Shown piece by piece: positions 8,346 to 17,199 of a stretch of DNA of 64,000 bases. The stretch is from the NCBI RefSeq assembly GCF_031599675.1, contig NZ_CP134223.1:4464001-4528000 (forward strand). Reading direction: 5' to 3'. A program made the position numbers and the translations under genes. Position 1 is the stretch's first letter. Each line of letters starts with the position of its first letter. The notes beneath the pieces are model-generated. The model was not told where the DNA came from, ran no database searches, and saw nothing but the letters and a program-made list of their open reading frames with translations. The DNA is from Paenibacillus pedocola (GTDB taxonomy: Bacteria; Bacillota; Bacilli; Paenibacillales; Paenibacillaceae).

Positions 8346-9469
8346 CTTCCGCTTCCTCCTGCCTGATCAGCTTCAAGATTGAGCAGCGCTGATGCAGCTT
8401 CGCGCCCGTTCACCAGCAGCGTAATCCGGTGCTCTCCCGGATAATGGCGGCGGGTCGTCAAATCTGCCCAGCGGTGCGTCCGCACCGCTGATAGCCTCGA
8501 ACCTCCCGGCACTGTCTTATCGGACAGCAGGAACAGCTTGCGTGAGGTTTTCCCGCCCGCCTTCACGAAGTCTATGCCGTATTCAATCCGGATACGCACG
8601 GGGTCACCTTCACGGACCGAAAGACTGTAGCGCAGCTCGCAGCTGCCGCCAATCTGCAGCACAGACGGATCTACAGACAAAGAGGCAGCAGCCACCAGCG
8701 GCATATCGTCCGTCTCGTCCGCATACCCGAATAAAGCCATAATCTCCGGGTTTGCTTGGCGGATCAGGGAGCGGCAGCCATGCCGCACAATCCAGTCCGT
8801 GTGTTCACTAACCCCCTTCCAGCGGCGTGCAATGCCTATGACCACATCCGGGTGGTCCTTGGCAATGTCGTTCAGATTGTTTGCGACACTTTTGCGCACA
8901 TACAGCGAGGGGTCTGCCTTCAGCTGCTCCAGCACCGGCAGGACCGGAGACGGGTCGCGCTTGAACATCGGCAGCGCCTGGCCCCAGGGCAGGCGTGGCC
9001 GGCTGCCTTCGCTGGCCAGCCGCCGCACATGCTCATTGTCATGGCGCGACCAGACCCGCATCTGTGCCATCATGCGCTGCGGGTCACGCAGCATAAACGG
9101 CCTGACGGCAAACTCAGCCGACGATCCCGGGGTAAACCGTTCCAGCGCTGCCATCGACAGCTCCCAATGCCCTTCCCCCTGCCCGTATACCTCGACGAAA
9201 TCGGGAAAGATCAGGTACGGAAAACCAGTGCACTCCCCATCTACCGCATATAGAACAGTCAACGCCTCTTCATAATCTGCTGGCAGAAAAGTTCCCAGCG
9301 TCTCCGTAATCCGCCGCATCCGGGCTTTCAGCTCCAGTTCCTCCCACGGCTCCTTCATTGCCGCCGCGACGAAATCATCCGTGTTAAACACGCTATATAC
9401 CCGGGCAAGCTTCATGCCGAAGCTCCGCAGAAATCCTTCATTGTACATTGCTTTTAATGGTTCTGCCAT
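8342..9469 (-). CDS. alkC: DNA alkylation repair glycosylase, AlkC type
   Basis: 375 aa. Residues 1-260 form HEAT-like repeats of the AlkC/AlkD superfamily, which excise alkylated bases such as 3-methyladenine. The signature segments are SEGSRPRLPWGQALPMF, YVRKSVANNLNDIAKDHP and DWIVRHGCRSLIRQANPE. The last 110 residues form a beta-rich Ig-like domain (SVDPSVLQIGGSCELRYSL ... HRITLLVNGREA), as known for AlkC but not AlkD. AGGAGG lies 8 nt before the ATG. It is first in a two-gene unit with the Dabb gene. Confidence 0.88.
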   Translation of the reverse strand: MAEPLKAMYNEGFLRSFGMKLARVYSVFNTDDFVAAAMKEPWEELELKARMRRITETLGTFLPADYEEALTVLYAVDGECTGFPYLIFPDFVEVYGQGEGHWELSMAALERFTPGSSAEFAVRPFMLRDPQRMMAQMRVWSRHDNEHVRRLASEGSRPRLPWGQALPMFKRDPSPVLPVLEQLKADPSLYVRKSVANNLNDIAKDHPDVVIGIARRWKGVSEHTDWIVRHGCRSLIRQANPEIMALFGYADETDDMPLVAAASLSVDPSVLQIGGSCELRYSLSVREGDPVRIRIEYGIDFVKAGGKTSRKLFLLSDKTVPGGSRLSAVRTHRWADLTTRRHYPGEHRITLLVNGREAASALLNLEADQAGGSGR

Positions 9470-9591
9470 GAGTTAATCCTCCTGCTGATTCTTCAAAACT
9501 TCTGTATGAAGCATACCATGGGAAACTGGACAGCCTTGTGTCATGTTCGTATATCAGCTTTGGAAAATCTTCTTCCGGAGACTTATACCTC

Positions 9592-10245
9592 CTACCGCGC
9601 AGCCCTTCCGGCGATGCCTACGCCCGGCTCATACTCTTCGTCTTCCAAGAACGGGGAGAGGCTCCAAAGCTCTGCCATGCTTATCACGTCATCCTCACCC
9701 GGCACAGGGAGCTCCTCATAATCTTCTTCGCTATACTCAGTAACGGCGCCGTCTTCATCGTTAGCTTCATCATCTTCGTAAAGATCATATCCGGCGAATA
9801 TCAACCCGTTGTCTAATTCTTCCGCCGTCAGCTCCCCTTCGTCAACAATTACCTCATCAGACTCGCCCACATAGCTGTAGGCACGGATCAGCTCCCCGTC
9901 AACAGCCTTGGCCCAGGCATGGTAATCAACAACACGGTGTGTGGCGAAATAACAAGCCTCACCATACCGGCTGCTGAGCCGTTTCACCGTTTCCAGCGGA
10001 TTGTCTTCTCCTGACGCGTTCAAATCCGGCATAAAAGAATTAACGGCAAGAGTCCAGCCATTAACAGCCGGTGACACAAAGTAGTACCCTTGATAGGCAC
10101 CGGCCAACCCTGTCTTCCAGTTAGCCGGCTGAGGTTCATTCAAATTGAAAAACGCGGCAACCGATGCCGTATCCGCTGTCCGGATTGCATACCATTGGCA
10201 TTTATAGCCGAAGCTTACCGGAGAATCCGGGCTTGGATCAAACAT
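9592..10245 (-). CDS. Hypothetical protein, 217 aa, acidic C-terminus
   Basis: No family is recognised with certainty. Residues 1-120 look globular (YKCQWYAIRTADTASVAAFF, WTLAVNSFMPDL, YFATHRVVDYHAWAKAVDGELIRAYSY). The pattern resembles proteins that recognise their own Trp/Tyr-rich core. Residues 125-195 are highly acidic (EDDEANDEDGAVTEYSEEDYEE), perhaps disordered. No signal peptide or membrane segment. AAGGAGAG precedes the ATG. It may follow the GNAT gene on the same strand, 57 bp away. Confidence 0.7.
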   Translation of the reverse strand: MFDPSPDSPVSFGYKCQWYAIRTADTASVAAFFNLNEPQPANWKTGLAGAYQGYYFVSPAVNGWTLAVNSFMPDLNASGEDNPLETVKRLSSRYGEACYFATHRVVDYHAWAKAVDGELIRAYSYVGESDEVIVDEGELTAEELDNGLIFAGYDLYEDDEANDEDGAVTEYSEEDYEELPVPGEDDVISMAELWSLSPFLEDEEYEPGVGIAGRAAR

Positions 10246-10302
10246 ATGAACACTCTCCTTAGTTCAGTCTAGGTCATTTTCACAGATCTGGATTAAGATT
10301 GA

Positions 10303-10815
10303 TCAAAAGAATGCAGCAGGATATTTCAGCTCACCCCGAAGACCGTTCAGCCCGCCTTCATGTAGCTCACATACCTGAAACACATCGTCCTCCACCGGGA
10401 ACTGCAGAAGCTCCAGCCCATAGGCTCTCGCCGGTACAAAACCGAATCTGGGATAATACGAGGGATATCCGATCAGCAGGACTGCACCGAAGCCCAGCTT
10501 CGCGGCCCGTCTTTTCCCCTCTTCAATCAGCAGCCCGCCGACGCCTCTTCCCTGGTAATCCGGACGAACCGCAATCGGTGCCAGCACAATCACCTGATGT
10601 TCCCGGTCATCCTCCATTACCTTGGCTCCGCTGATCAAGACATGGCCGACAATCTCTCCCGCCTCTTCAGCAACTATGGACAGCTCCGTAATAAACTCTT
10701 CAGAAGCTCTAATTCTTTCAACCAGCTTCGCTTCATCCTCACGATTGCCGAACGCAATCTCATTCAATTGAAAGACCTGTTCATAATCCTTTACATTTTC
10801 GGTTCTAATCTGCAT
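10303..10815 (-). CDS. GNAT-family N-acetyltransferase (YhbS-like)
   Basis: 170 aa. The ATG at 10815 has GGAGAG 7 nt upstream; the in-frame ATG at 10836 does not. The acetyl-CoA loop is VRPDYQGRGVGGLLIEEG (motif A, R/Q-x-x-G-x-G/A). The YPSYYPRFGFVPA segment is typical of the YhbS subgroup. It probably acetylates a small amine or a protein N-terminus; the substrate is unknown. It lacks any partner gene that would explain it. Confidence 0.9.
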   Translation of the reverse strand: MQIRTENVKDYEQVFQLNEIAFGNREDEAKLVERIRASEEFITELSIVAEEAGEIVGHVLISGAKVMEDDREHQVIVLAPIAVRPDYQGRGVGGLLIEEGKRRAAKLGFGAVLLIGYPSYYPRFGFVPARAYGLELLQFPVEDDVFQVCELHEGGLNGLRGELKYPAAFF

Positions 10816-10855
10816 GCATTGCTCTCCTCGCATCATTAACTGATATCGTTAAATT

Positions 10856-11045
10856 GTAGTGGGAAATTCTCCTGCTAATTCATTTGTTTCTACCTAAAGA
10901 CGGAATATAGTTGGAATACCTCCAGCTAATTTCACAAAAACCACTGATTTAGGCTCGTAAAGGAGAAATTAGTGGGAGGAAATCCAACTAGTATTTGACT
11001 ACATCCAGTCGAGCCGAAGTTAAGGTGGAGGAAATCCCACTAATG
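10856..11045. repeat. Dyad repeat element, copy A (four 20-25 bp units)
   Basis: Four copies of a unit with core TGGAWWWHCTCCAYCTAATT lie at about 10857, 10908, 10969 and 11020. The first two are direct and the last two inverted, so the whole roughly 190-bp segment has dyad symmetry. The same arrangement and spacing (about 50, 60 and 50 bp) recurs at 31241-31427 and 37384-37568. The function is unknown. Confidence 0.7.
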
Positions 11046-11063
11046 TACTGCTGCCCAAATTCA

Positions 11064-11594
11064 TCAGTTTAGCAGCTTTTCCACTTCTTCAATGCTCTTC
11101 TTCGCTCTGCTGTTCAGCGTTCGCTTGTCCCGCAGCCCAAGCTGCTGCAGCTCATGACCGGGGTCGATGACCAGCGGCTGGACTATGACCGCCTCCAGAA
11201 TCTGCACTGCCGTGCGGCAGGCACTGAATAGCTGCTCACGGGAAATCAGCAGCTTATGGGCACGGATAATGCCAACCAGCCCCTCCGCATACATCAGCCT
11301 GACGATACTGTCCGCGCTCATGATGTTGCGGTCCGCGAACGAAACGGTTTTTTCTACGATCACCGGGTCTTGATATTGTCTGGAGAGTGTCTCCAGCCCC
11401 GCAACCGCTTCCCAGTCTCTTATAGACAACCGCTGCAGATAATCGCCCGCCAGCTCCTGGAGCCACTGCTGCTCAGTCTCCTTGGGGATGCTGTACTCTT
11501 GATAGGTCTTCAGTACACCTTCACGGTGCATCTGAACCAGGCTGCCGGAATAGCGGACAAACAGCTCACGGGCCCGCAGACATTCATCATTCAT
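11064..11594 (-). CDS. Conserved hypothetical protein, 176 aa, helical
   Basis: No named family is recognised. The sequence is almost wholly alpha-helical (ARELFVRYSGSLVQMHREG, IVRLMYAEGLVGIIRAHKLL, ISREQLFSACRTAVQILEAV) and lacks membrane segments or a signal peptide. Its layout suggests a helical bundle or a HEAT-like scaffold. The start is supported only by a weak GGAAGCGGAAA site. It is monocistronic and next to the dyad repeat element, copy A. Confidence 0.65.
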   Translation of the reverse strand: MNDECLRARELFVRYSGSLVQMHREGVLKTYQEYSIPKETEQQWLQELAGDYLQRLSIRDWEAVAGLETLSRQYQDPVIVEKTVSFADRNIMSADSIVRLMYAEGLVGIIRAHKLLISREQLFSACRTAVQILEAVIVQPLVIDPGHELQQLGLRDKRTLNSRAKKSIEEVEKLLN

Positions 11595-11747
11595 TTTTCC
11601 GCTTCCCGCCTTTCATACAAATTGTTATGTTTTCATCACTTTTGCAAAATAAAACCTGTTTTCAAAATTCACAGCCTGTCGTAAAATAATTGAAAAGCTT
11701 TTTTCGGGCAAATTGGATTCAAGCTACTTAACGGGGGGACCGGGACG

Positions 11748-11966
11748 ATGCCGAAAACACTTGTAAAAAACATCGATTTTTTTGTTGCCGCCATGTCGCA
11801 GACCTTTGTATCCGCGCTGCAGCTTGACCCTGACGGAATGTATTCCCAGGTCGGCTACGGAATTATTGAGAAGTTCTCTGAAGAATATGTGCGTGTAAAA
11901 CGATTTGACGGCTCCGTCTCGCATTATGACCGGGAAATCACGAAATTTCAGCATAACCGGGCTTAA
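11748..11966 (+). CDS. Small hypothetical protein, 72 aa
   Basis: An isolated gene with a good GGGGGGACC-type ribosome site. The protein is soluble and mixed alpha/beta: a helix (NIDFFVAAMSQTFVSALQL) followed by strands (YSQVGYGIIEKFSEEYVRVKR). No family is recognised. It resembles small conserved proteins of Paenibacillus of unknown role. Confidence 0.65.
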   Translation: MPKTLVKNIDFFVAAMSQTFVSALQLDPDGMYSQVGYGIIEKFSEEYVRVKRFDGSVSHYDREITKFQHNRA

Positions 11967-12127
11967 CACCTAAGTAATACTTCCCTTTCAGAGCGGATTT
12001 TCCTGCTCCTGGTATCTAATAACCTCACATGTGTCCTGGTTCAAATGCTCCGGACCGGTTTACTGGTTACATAGTATATGCGTTTCTGGCATATCCTAAC
12101 TTTTACTGACCGGAAAGGATGAGCAAC

Positions 12128-12316
12128 ATGAGCGATAAGGACAAGTTCAAGGATGAACGGGGAGCAGCATTTGAGCAGATTCCGGAACCTGACCACAGCA
12201 GGCTTGGGCAAGAAGGCGCCACCGGCAAGGTAGAGGATATCGTTGGAGGCATTGTTGATAATGTGCAGGAAAGCCTGACTGGGGAGAAGGATAAGCATTC
12301 CGGGAAGGACAAGTGA
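12128..12316 (+). CDS. Small hydrophilic protein, 62 aa, stress-type
   Basis: The ATG at 12128 has AAAGGA 9 nt upstream; the one at 12119 is too close to it. The protein is highly charged and Gly-rich with no hydrophobic core (DKDKFKDERGAAFEQIPE, VEDIVGGIVDNVQESLTG, then EKDKHSGKDK). This composition recalls CsbD or hydrophilin-like stress proteins, but there is no firm family match. A hairpin follows at 12372. Confidence 0.6.
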   Translation: MSDKDKFKDERGAAFEQIPEPDHSRLGQEGATGKVEDIVGGIVDNVQESLTGEKDKHSGKDK

Positions 12317-12371
12317 GCAGTAGCCTGAAAAGGGTAACCAAGTTCCAGATAACCTGAAAGCAAACTTGTCA

Positions 12372-12410
12372 GCCCTTTCGCTTCCTAATAGGAAGTAGGA
12401 AGGGCATTAT
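12372..12410 (+). terminator. Probable terminator
   Basis: GCCCTTTCGCTTCC pairs imperfectly with GGAAGTAGGAAGGGC, followed by ATTATT, after the small hydrophilic gene. Confidence 0.55.
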
Positions 12411-12650
12411 TCGTGTTCCGGGACGAACTGAATCTAAGAATTTCCGGTGCCAAGTCCTTACAAGTTTATTTCTTGCGTTTCCGGCAGGCTTTCCCCAGGC
12501 CCATGCTGGGCGTACTATACAAAAAGCAGACACCTGACTTCATGCACCCGCCTTTTTTGATGTTCACCCTGCTTGGTGTTAAGAGAAATTAAAGTAATAG
12601 CGGTGTTGAATATTAGACTAAGAATCCTATGTACTACACCTTCACTACAA
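12411..12650. other. Intergenic region with no visible gene
   Basis: I see no coding frame with a ribosome site, no RNA gene and no repeat of the families described elsewhere in this window. Confidence 0.5.
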
Positions 12651-12680
12651 TATAAAGGGAGCTGCATGGCTGCAGCTCCT
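12651..12680 (-). terminator. Terminator of the WGxxGxxG gene
   Basis: A perfect 9-bp stem GGAGCTGCA / TGCAGCTCC with a TGGC loop lies 33 bp beyond the stop. On the minus strand it is followed by a weak T-rich run. Confidence 0.65.
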
Positions 12681-12712
12681 CTATCGTTCTAATATATTTG
12701 AAAATTGGAGTA

Positions 12713-12976
12713 TTAATGTCTATCCGTTGTCCGGTTGACATGGACATCCCGGTCCCGCCGTTTCAAACCGGCCAATCCCGCTAAACCCAACAGACCCAGC
12801 AGGCCCCAGTTACCGTGATCCTCATCATCATTGTTGTCTGCAGCTTGCACTTGAGTGGTGTCAGTGTTACCAGAATTAGTGGTGCTGGTATTCTCTACTG
12901 AATCCGCAAAGGCTGCCGATGCACCAAGACTTGAAACGATGAGTACCGTCAGAAACATTGTCTTAACTTTTAACAT
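12713..12976 (-). CDS. Secreted WGxxGxxG-type short protein
   Basis: 87 aa. Residues 1-24 are a signal peptide (LTVLIVSSLGASAAFA). A Ser/Thr/Asn/Asp-rich linker follows. The C-terminal block NWGLLGLLGLAGLAGLKRRDRD combines WGxxGxxG, a short hydrophobic segment and an Arg/Lys cluster. This tripartite design resembles a C-terminal sorting or anchoring signal. The protein would leave the cell or stay membrane-attached. AGGAG lies 9 nt before the ATG. The function is unknown. Confidence 0.8.
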   Translation of the reverse strand: MLKVKTMFLTVLIVSSLGASAAFADSVENTSTTNSGNTDTTQVQAADNNDDEDHGNWGLLGLLGLAGLAGLKRRDRDVHVNRTTDRH

Positions 12977-13117
12977 AATGATCAGCTCCTCTAGGTGATG
13001 TTAAGTCTGATTATTATCTAACCTATGTGAGCTATGGTGAATCATTTGCAGAAAATGGGATTAAACTGAATAGCATCGAAATATTCTTCTGATAGTTGGT
13101 TACAGTTGCTTTCCGGG

Positions 13118-14905
13118 TCAACCCTGCAGCTGCTTCAGCTCATAAAAAGCGCCTTTGCGGCTCATCAGCTCTTCAAAGGTTCCAGCCTCTGCTACCTGCC
13201 CGTCCTTCATGACCACAATCCGGTCCGCATCGCGGATGGTCGACAGCCGGTGAGCCACGATAAAGGTGGTCCGCCCGCGCATCAGCTCCCGCATCGCTTT
13301 TTGGACAATAAACTCAGAGATGTTGTCGAGGGCAGAGGTGGCTTCATCCAGCAAAATAATCTCCGGATCACGGATCATCGCCCGGGCAATGGCAATCCGC
13401 TGGCGTTGTCCGCCTGACAGCTTGCCGCCGTGTTCCCCAATCAGTGTATCGATGCCCTGCGGCATCTGAGAGATCACATCCTGCAGATTGGCCAGCCGGA
13501 TGACCTCCTCGAGCTTGCTGTCCGGTACATCCGTCAGCCCGAAGGTGATATTGCTGCGGATGGTGCCTGAGAACAGCACGGTGCTCTGCGGCACGACAGC
13601 CAGCTTCTGGCGGTACATGCGCATATCCAGCTCATCCAGCGGCCTGCCGTCCACCAATATCATGCCGCCGGTCGGCCGGTAAAATCCCACCACCATGTTA
13701 AGCACCGTAGATTTGCCCGCACCCGATTCACCCACCAGTGCGATGCATTCCCCGGGTCGGACGGTTAAATTGAAATCCTTGAGCACATGCTTGTCTGTAT
13801 CTTTATAGCTGAACTGCACCTGGCGGAATTCATAAGCACCGCGCAGCGAGTCTACCGCCGCAGTTCCCTGATATTCTTCAATTTGCGTGGAGGTCAGCAC
13901 CTCCGAGATCGAATAGATGGACTCAAACCCCCTGGCGAATTGCGGATATACACCCAGCAGACTGTTGATCGAGGCCAGAATCGTCGAGAAAAACCCCTGA
14001 TACATGACCACATCCCCGACCTGAATCTTCCCCTGATACGCGAGTACGCAGGTGAAGCCGAGACACAGCAACTGAAACAGTGTGAACACGACCCAGCTGG
14101 AAGCCCCGAACAGCGCTTCGGTGATATCGAGCCGGTATCCTTTTCCCTTCAGCTCAGACAGCGTCGTATCCACTTTGCCGATTTCCACTTCTTCCAGCCC
14201 GTGTGCCCGGGTCACCGGGATCATCTCCACCGTTTCCGCCACCTGTCCGGACATGTTCTCAATCTGGCGGCGGAATTCACGGTTGCGGGTACGGATTTTT
14301 TTCCGGAAGAACGTAATCAGCAGGACGCCAAAAGGAATGACCAGCACGAAGAACAGGGTTACCTGCAAGCTTTTGAAGGCGGTAATGGTGATGGCGATCA
14401 GCACATTAGTTACAGCCGGGACAAAGGAATACATCATCTGCTTGGACAGTGTCTCGATAGTTTCCACATCACGCAGCACCTTGGACTGCAGCCGCCCGGC
14501 CCGCAGATCCGTATGGTAGGTCATGGACAGATGCTGGAGCTTGCGGATCAGAGTGCCGCGTAAACCCGCCTCAACCTGACGGGAAGACCGGCTCATGAAG
14601 CTGACATGCATATAGGCGGACGGAATATTCTGCACAATGACAACGGATACAATCGCCAGATCGAGCCATAGCCAATTCAGACTGCTTAAGTCCGGGCGGC
14701 TGAGATGATTAATAATATCGGCGGTAATTACGGGTATGACCCAGGTCGGAGCATGCTTAAGGATATAGAACAACAGCGAGACGAGCAGATTGATTCTCAT
14801 CCCTCTGTACAGCAGCAGCAGCGTATGGAATGGGCGGTCCTTCTTGATTTCCCGGCTCATAAACAGCTGTTCAAAGTCCGGCATGCCCTCTTCTCTGCGC
14901 TCCAT
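13118..14905 (-). CDS. ABC exporter, fused permease/ATPase (MsbA/BmrA type)
   Basis: 595 aa half-transporter that works as a dimer. Residues 30-310 hold six membrane helices (ABC exporter type 1 fold). The C-terminal nucleotide-binding domain carries Walker A GESGAGKST, signature LSGGQRQRIAIARA, Walker B IILLDEATSALD and the H-loop IVAHRLST. It exports an unknown lipophilic compound, drug or lipid. I chose the ATG at 14905, which lies 8 nt after AGGGGG; a GTG sits three codons earlier. It follows the pectinesterase gene by 41 bp and may share its transcript. Confidence 0.93.
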   Translation of the reverse strand: MERREEGMPDFEQLFMSREIKKDRPFHTLLLLYRGMRINLLVSLLFYILKHAPTWVIPVITADIINHLSRPDLSSLNWLWLDLAIVSVVIVQNIPSAYMHVSFMSRSSRQVEAGLRGTLIRKLQHLSMTYHTDLRAGRLQSKVLRDVETIETLSKQMMYSFVPAVTNVLIAITITAFKSLQVTLFFVLVIPFGVLLITFFRKKIRTRNREFRRQIENMSGQVAETVEMIPVTRAHGLEEVEIGKVDTTLSELKGKGYRLDITEALFGASSWVVFTLFQLLCLGFTCVLAYQGKIQVGDVVMYQGFFSTILASINSLLGVYPQFARGFESIYSISEVLTSTQIEEYQGTAAVDSLRGAYEFRQVQFSYKDTDKHVLKDFNLTVRPGECIALVGESGAGKSTVLNMVVGFYRPTGGMILVDGRPLDELDMRMYRQKLAVVPQSTVLFSGTIRSNITFGLTDVPDSKLEEVIRLANLQDVISQMPQGIDTLIGEHGGKLSGGQRQRIAIARAMIRDPEIILLDEATSALDNISEFIVQKAMRELMRGRTTFIVAHRLSTIRDADRIVVMKDGQVAEAGTFEELMSRKGAFYELKQLQG

Positions 14906-14946
14906 AATCTCCACCCCCTTTTCCGGTAATGGCTTGTGCTATGCAG

Positions 14947-15900
14947 CTACTTCCAGAACTCCGTCCCAGCAAAGACCTGCGCTTTATCCGGCCCAGCCTC
15001 CCCCTCCCCTGGTAAAAGGGCCCAAGGCACACGCTGCTCCCGCAGCTTATCATCATCCGCTATGCCGTATTCCCGGTAACGGACCGTTGTTTCATTGGCC
15101 GGATTGCCCCAGTAATCCCAGCCGGAGGGATGAATATGGGATCCGAGCCGGCAATTCACAAACTCCGTCCTAGCATAACCGCGCCATGGGCGTCCAAGAT
15201 ACACTCCGGATACACCTTCGGCAGCCGTCAGATAACATTCATCAAAAACATACCCGTAGCTCTGCCCCTGCGGAGTAGACGCTGCTGTTATGAAGCCGGA
15301 CCCTTCGTTAGTGGACTTCAGGCTGCGGATTTCACAATGCTCAAAATAGGCGGCCGCTCCGCCGAAAATAAAGTCCACCGTCCCTTCGATATAACAGCCC
15401 GTGTACAGCTGGCGGCAGATTTCACGCCGCTCCTGCAGCGGGATGCCGCCGAAGGGGCCACCGTGCTTGTTGGCCGCCGGCAGCGGGCCGGTAAAGATAG
15501 TGTCCTGATGCCCCTTAAACGTACAGTTGCGGAACACTGTTTCATCGCAATGGGCATACAAGGCAAGAGCCTGCCCGATATCAGGGCCTTGCCCCGCGGT
15601 ATTGACAACGATAAGGTTCTCAACAATCAGCCTGCTGCCGCCCAGAAACAGGGTCGGTGTGGCGAAGGTCCCTTGTTCTTCTCCGGTTTCATCCAGCTGC
15701 CGGGCATAGCGGTTACTCCTGATCATCACCTCTCCGATGCCGGTTATCGTCAGGTCCGACCGGTATATCCTCACATTCTCTTCATACACGCCAGCCAAAA
15801 TATACAGCGTCTGGGCTTCACCCGCAGGCAGCTGCTCAAGTACATCTACCGCCTCTGTGATTGTCTGATAATCGCAGAAGGCTTCTTTTCCCACCAGCAT
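14947..15900 (-). CDS. Pectinesterase, intracellular form
   Basis: 317 aa right-handed beta-helix enzyme (CE8) that removes methyl esters from polygalacturonate. GHQDT (130-134, acid/base Asp133), GTVDFIFG (173-180, nucleophile Asp176) and LGRPW (235-239) are all present. There is no signal peptide, so it should act on imported oligogalacturonides. GGGAGG precedes the ATG. It is divergent from the LacI regulator of the galacturonate operon, with a shared operator-like sequence between them. Confidence 0.93.
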   Translation of the reverse strand: MLVGKEAFCDYQTITEAVDVLEQLPAGEAQTLYILAGVYEENVRIYRSDLTITGIGEVMIRSNRYARQLDETGEEQGTFATPTLFLGGSRLIVENLIVVNTAGQGPDIGQALALYAHCDETVFRNCTFKGHQDTIFTGPLPAANKHGGPFGGIPLQERREICRQLYTGCYIEGTVDFIFGGAAAYFEHCEIRSLKSTNEGSGFITAASTPQGQSYGYVFDECYLTAAEGVSGVYLGRPWRGYARTEFVNCRLGSHIHPSGWDYWGNPANETTVRYREYGIADDDKLREQRVPWALLPGEGEAGPDKAQVFAGTEFWK

Positions 15901-16000
15901 GACTTATCCTCCCAGTCCTTATTCGCCCGTCCTTGCCGGAAATATACTACCCATTCCAGTTCCCTATTTCATCTTCCGGTCTTGTCAAACAAGCAAGTTG

Positions 16001-16030
16001 ATTATAGCGCTCAAGCGAGGTCTATGCCAA
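16001..16030 (-). promoter_or_regulatory. Sigma-A promoter of the pectinesterase gene
   Basis: On the minus strand, TTGGCA (16030-16025), an 18-bp spacer, then a perfect TATAAT (16006-16001), about 100 bp upstream of the start codon. Confidence 0.65.
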
Positions 16031-16031
16031 C

Positions 16032-16062
16032 AAAAATTTTAACGTGTGCATTTCATTATGTT
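16032..16062. promoter_or_regulatory. LacI-type operator-like sequence between the divergent pectinolysis genes
   Basis: The segment containing TTTTAACGTGTGCA is closely repeated before uxaB (17200-17230); about 25 of 31 positions agree. It abuts the -35 of the pectinesterase promoter on one side and the -35 of the regulator promoter on the other, so it could control both. Confidence 0.6.
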
Positions 16063-16063
16063 C

Positions 16064-16092
16064 TTGACTTGAAGGGGCTTGAGGACTACACT
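16064..16092 (+). promoter_or_regulatory. Sigma-A promoter of the LacI regulator gene
   Basis: TTGACT at 16064-16069, 17-bp spacer, TACACT at 16087-16092, close to the sigma-A consensus. Confidence 0.75.
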
Positions 16093-16105
16093 GAAATCGT
16101 TAACA
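16092..16105 (+). promoter_or_regulatory. cre site (CcpA)
   Basis: TGAAATCGTTAACA matches the Bacillus cre consensus TGWAANCGNTNWCA at every position. It overlaps the end of the -10 box and the transcription start, where CcpA binding represses. Confidence 0.75.
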
Positions 16106-16127
16106 ATTCTATTGCCGGGGAGAACTT

Positions 16128-17123
16128 ATGATTACCATCAAAGATATTGCCCGTGTTGCCGGCGTCTCCCACACCACTGTGTCCAGAGCGCTGAACGGCA
16201 GCCCGCTGATCAAGAAGGTCACCCGCGACAAGATTGAGAAAATCGCCGCGGAAATGAATTATGTGCCGAATTACAGCGCCAAGAGTCTGGTTACCAAGCG
16301 CTCTTTTACCATCGGGCTGTTCTTCTCCAGTATTGATCAGGGAACCTCGTCAAGCTTTCTTGTGGATGCGATCAAAGGGATCAGCCATGTGCTGGATGAG
16401 AATTTCAACCTGACCGTTCACGGGATCGACGGCGTCCACAACTACGGAAACATTCAGCCGCAGCGTTTTGACGGCATTCTTGTCATGAGCCAGAGCGATG
16501 AGGATAATGCTTTTATTTACCATGTCAAGACGATGGGCATTCCCCTGGTCGTGCTGAACCGCCAGCTGGAGGACCCGGGTATTATGAACGTGGTGGCGAA
16601 CGACCGCGAAGGCGTCAAGGAAGCTATCGATTATGCGGTCTCGCAAGGACACCAGCGGCTGGCTATTATTGAGGGCAAACCCGGCTTCAAATCTTCGACC
16701 GAACGCAAGCAAGGCTTTATGGACAGTCTGATTGAACATCGCCTGCAGCTGAATTCCGATTATTTTGCAGCAGGGGATTACAGTATTGAGAGCGGTTATG
16801 CTGCAATGACTGCCCTGCTCAGCCTTTCGGAGCCGCCGACTGCCGTATTCTGTTCCAATGATGATATGGCCATCGGTGCCATGAATGCCTGCTACGCCCA
16901 CAAGATCAGCATCCCGCAGCAGATTTCCCTGCTCGGATTCGACGATATTATGTTCGCCCGGTATACGAATCCCGCGCTGACGACAGTCCGCAAGCCGATT
17001 GCCGATATCAGTGAGCTAGGTACGAAGATGCTGATCCAGCTGCTTCAGCAGCCGGAGACGAAACCGCAGCAATTATTCGTTAAGACCTCACTCGTCGTGC
17101 GTGATACTGTTGCAGGGTGTTAA
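16128..17123 (+). CDS. LacI-family regulator of galacturonate/pectin use (ExuR-like)
   Basis: 331 aa, full length. The N-terminal helix-turn-helix (ITIKDIARVAGVSHTTVSRAL) and hinge (YVPNYSAKSLVTKRS) are followed by a complete periplasmic-binding-like core (EGKPGFKSSTERKQGF, VFCSNDDMAIGAM, LLGFDDIMFARY, LTTVRKPIADISELG). The context suggests it senses a uronate, as B. subtilis ExuR does. It precedes uxaB with 128 bp between and probably binds the two similar sequences at 16032 and 17200. Confidence 0.9.
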   Translation: MITIKDIARVAGVSHTTVSRALNGSPLIKKVTRDKIEKIAAEMNYVPNYSAKSLVTKRSFTIGLFFSSIDQGTSSSFLVDAIKGISHVLDENFNLTVHGIDGVHNYGNIQPQRFDGILVMSQSDEDNAFIYHVKTMGIPLVVLNRQLEDPGIMNVVANDREGVKEAIDYAVSQGHQRLAIIEGKPGFKSSTERKQGFMDSLIEHRLQLNSDYFAAGDYSIESGYAAMTALLSLSEPPTAVFCSNDDMAIGAMNACYAHKISIPQQISLLGFDDIMFARYTNPALTTVRKPIADISELGTKMLIQLLQQPETKPQQLFVKTSLVVRDTVAGC

Positions 17124-17169
17124 GCAGCCCCTATCATCTTTGTTTCTTGCAGAACCGGATGCCCTTCCC

Positions 17170-17190
17170 AAGCGGAAGGATTATCCGCTT
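17170..17190 (+). terminator. Weak hairpin after the LacI gene
   Basis: AAGCGGA / TCCGCTT with a 7-nt loop, then TCTTCC. It may partly separate the regulator transcript from uxaB. Confidence 0.4.
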
Positions 17191-17199
17191 CTTCCTGAT

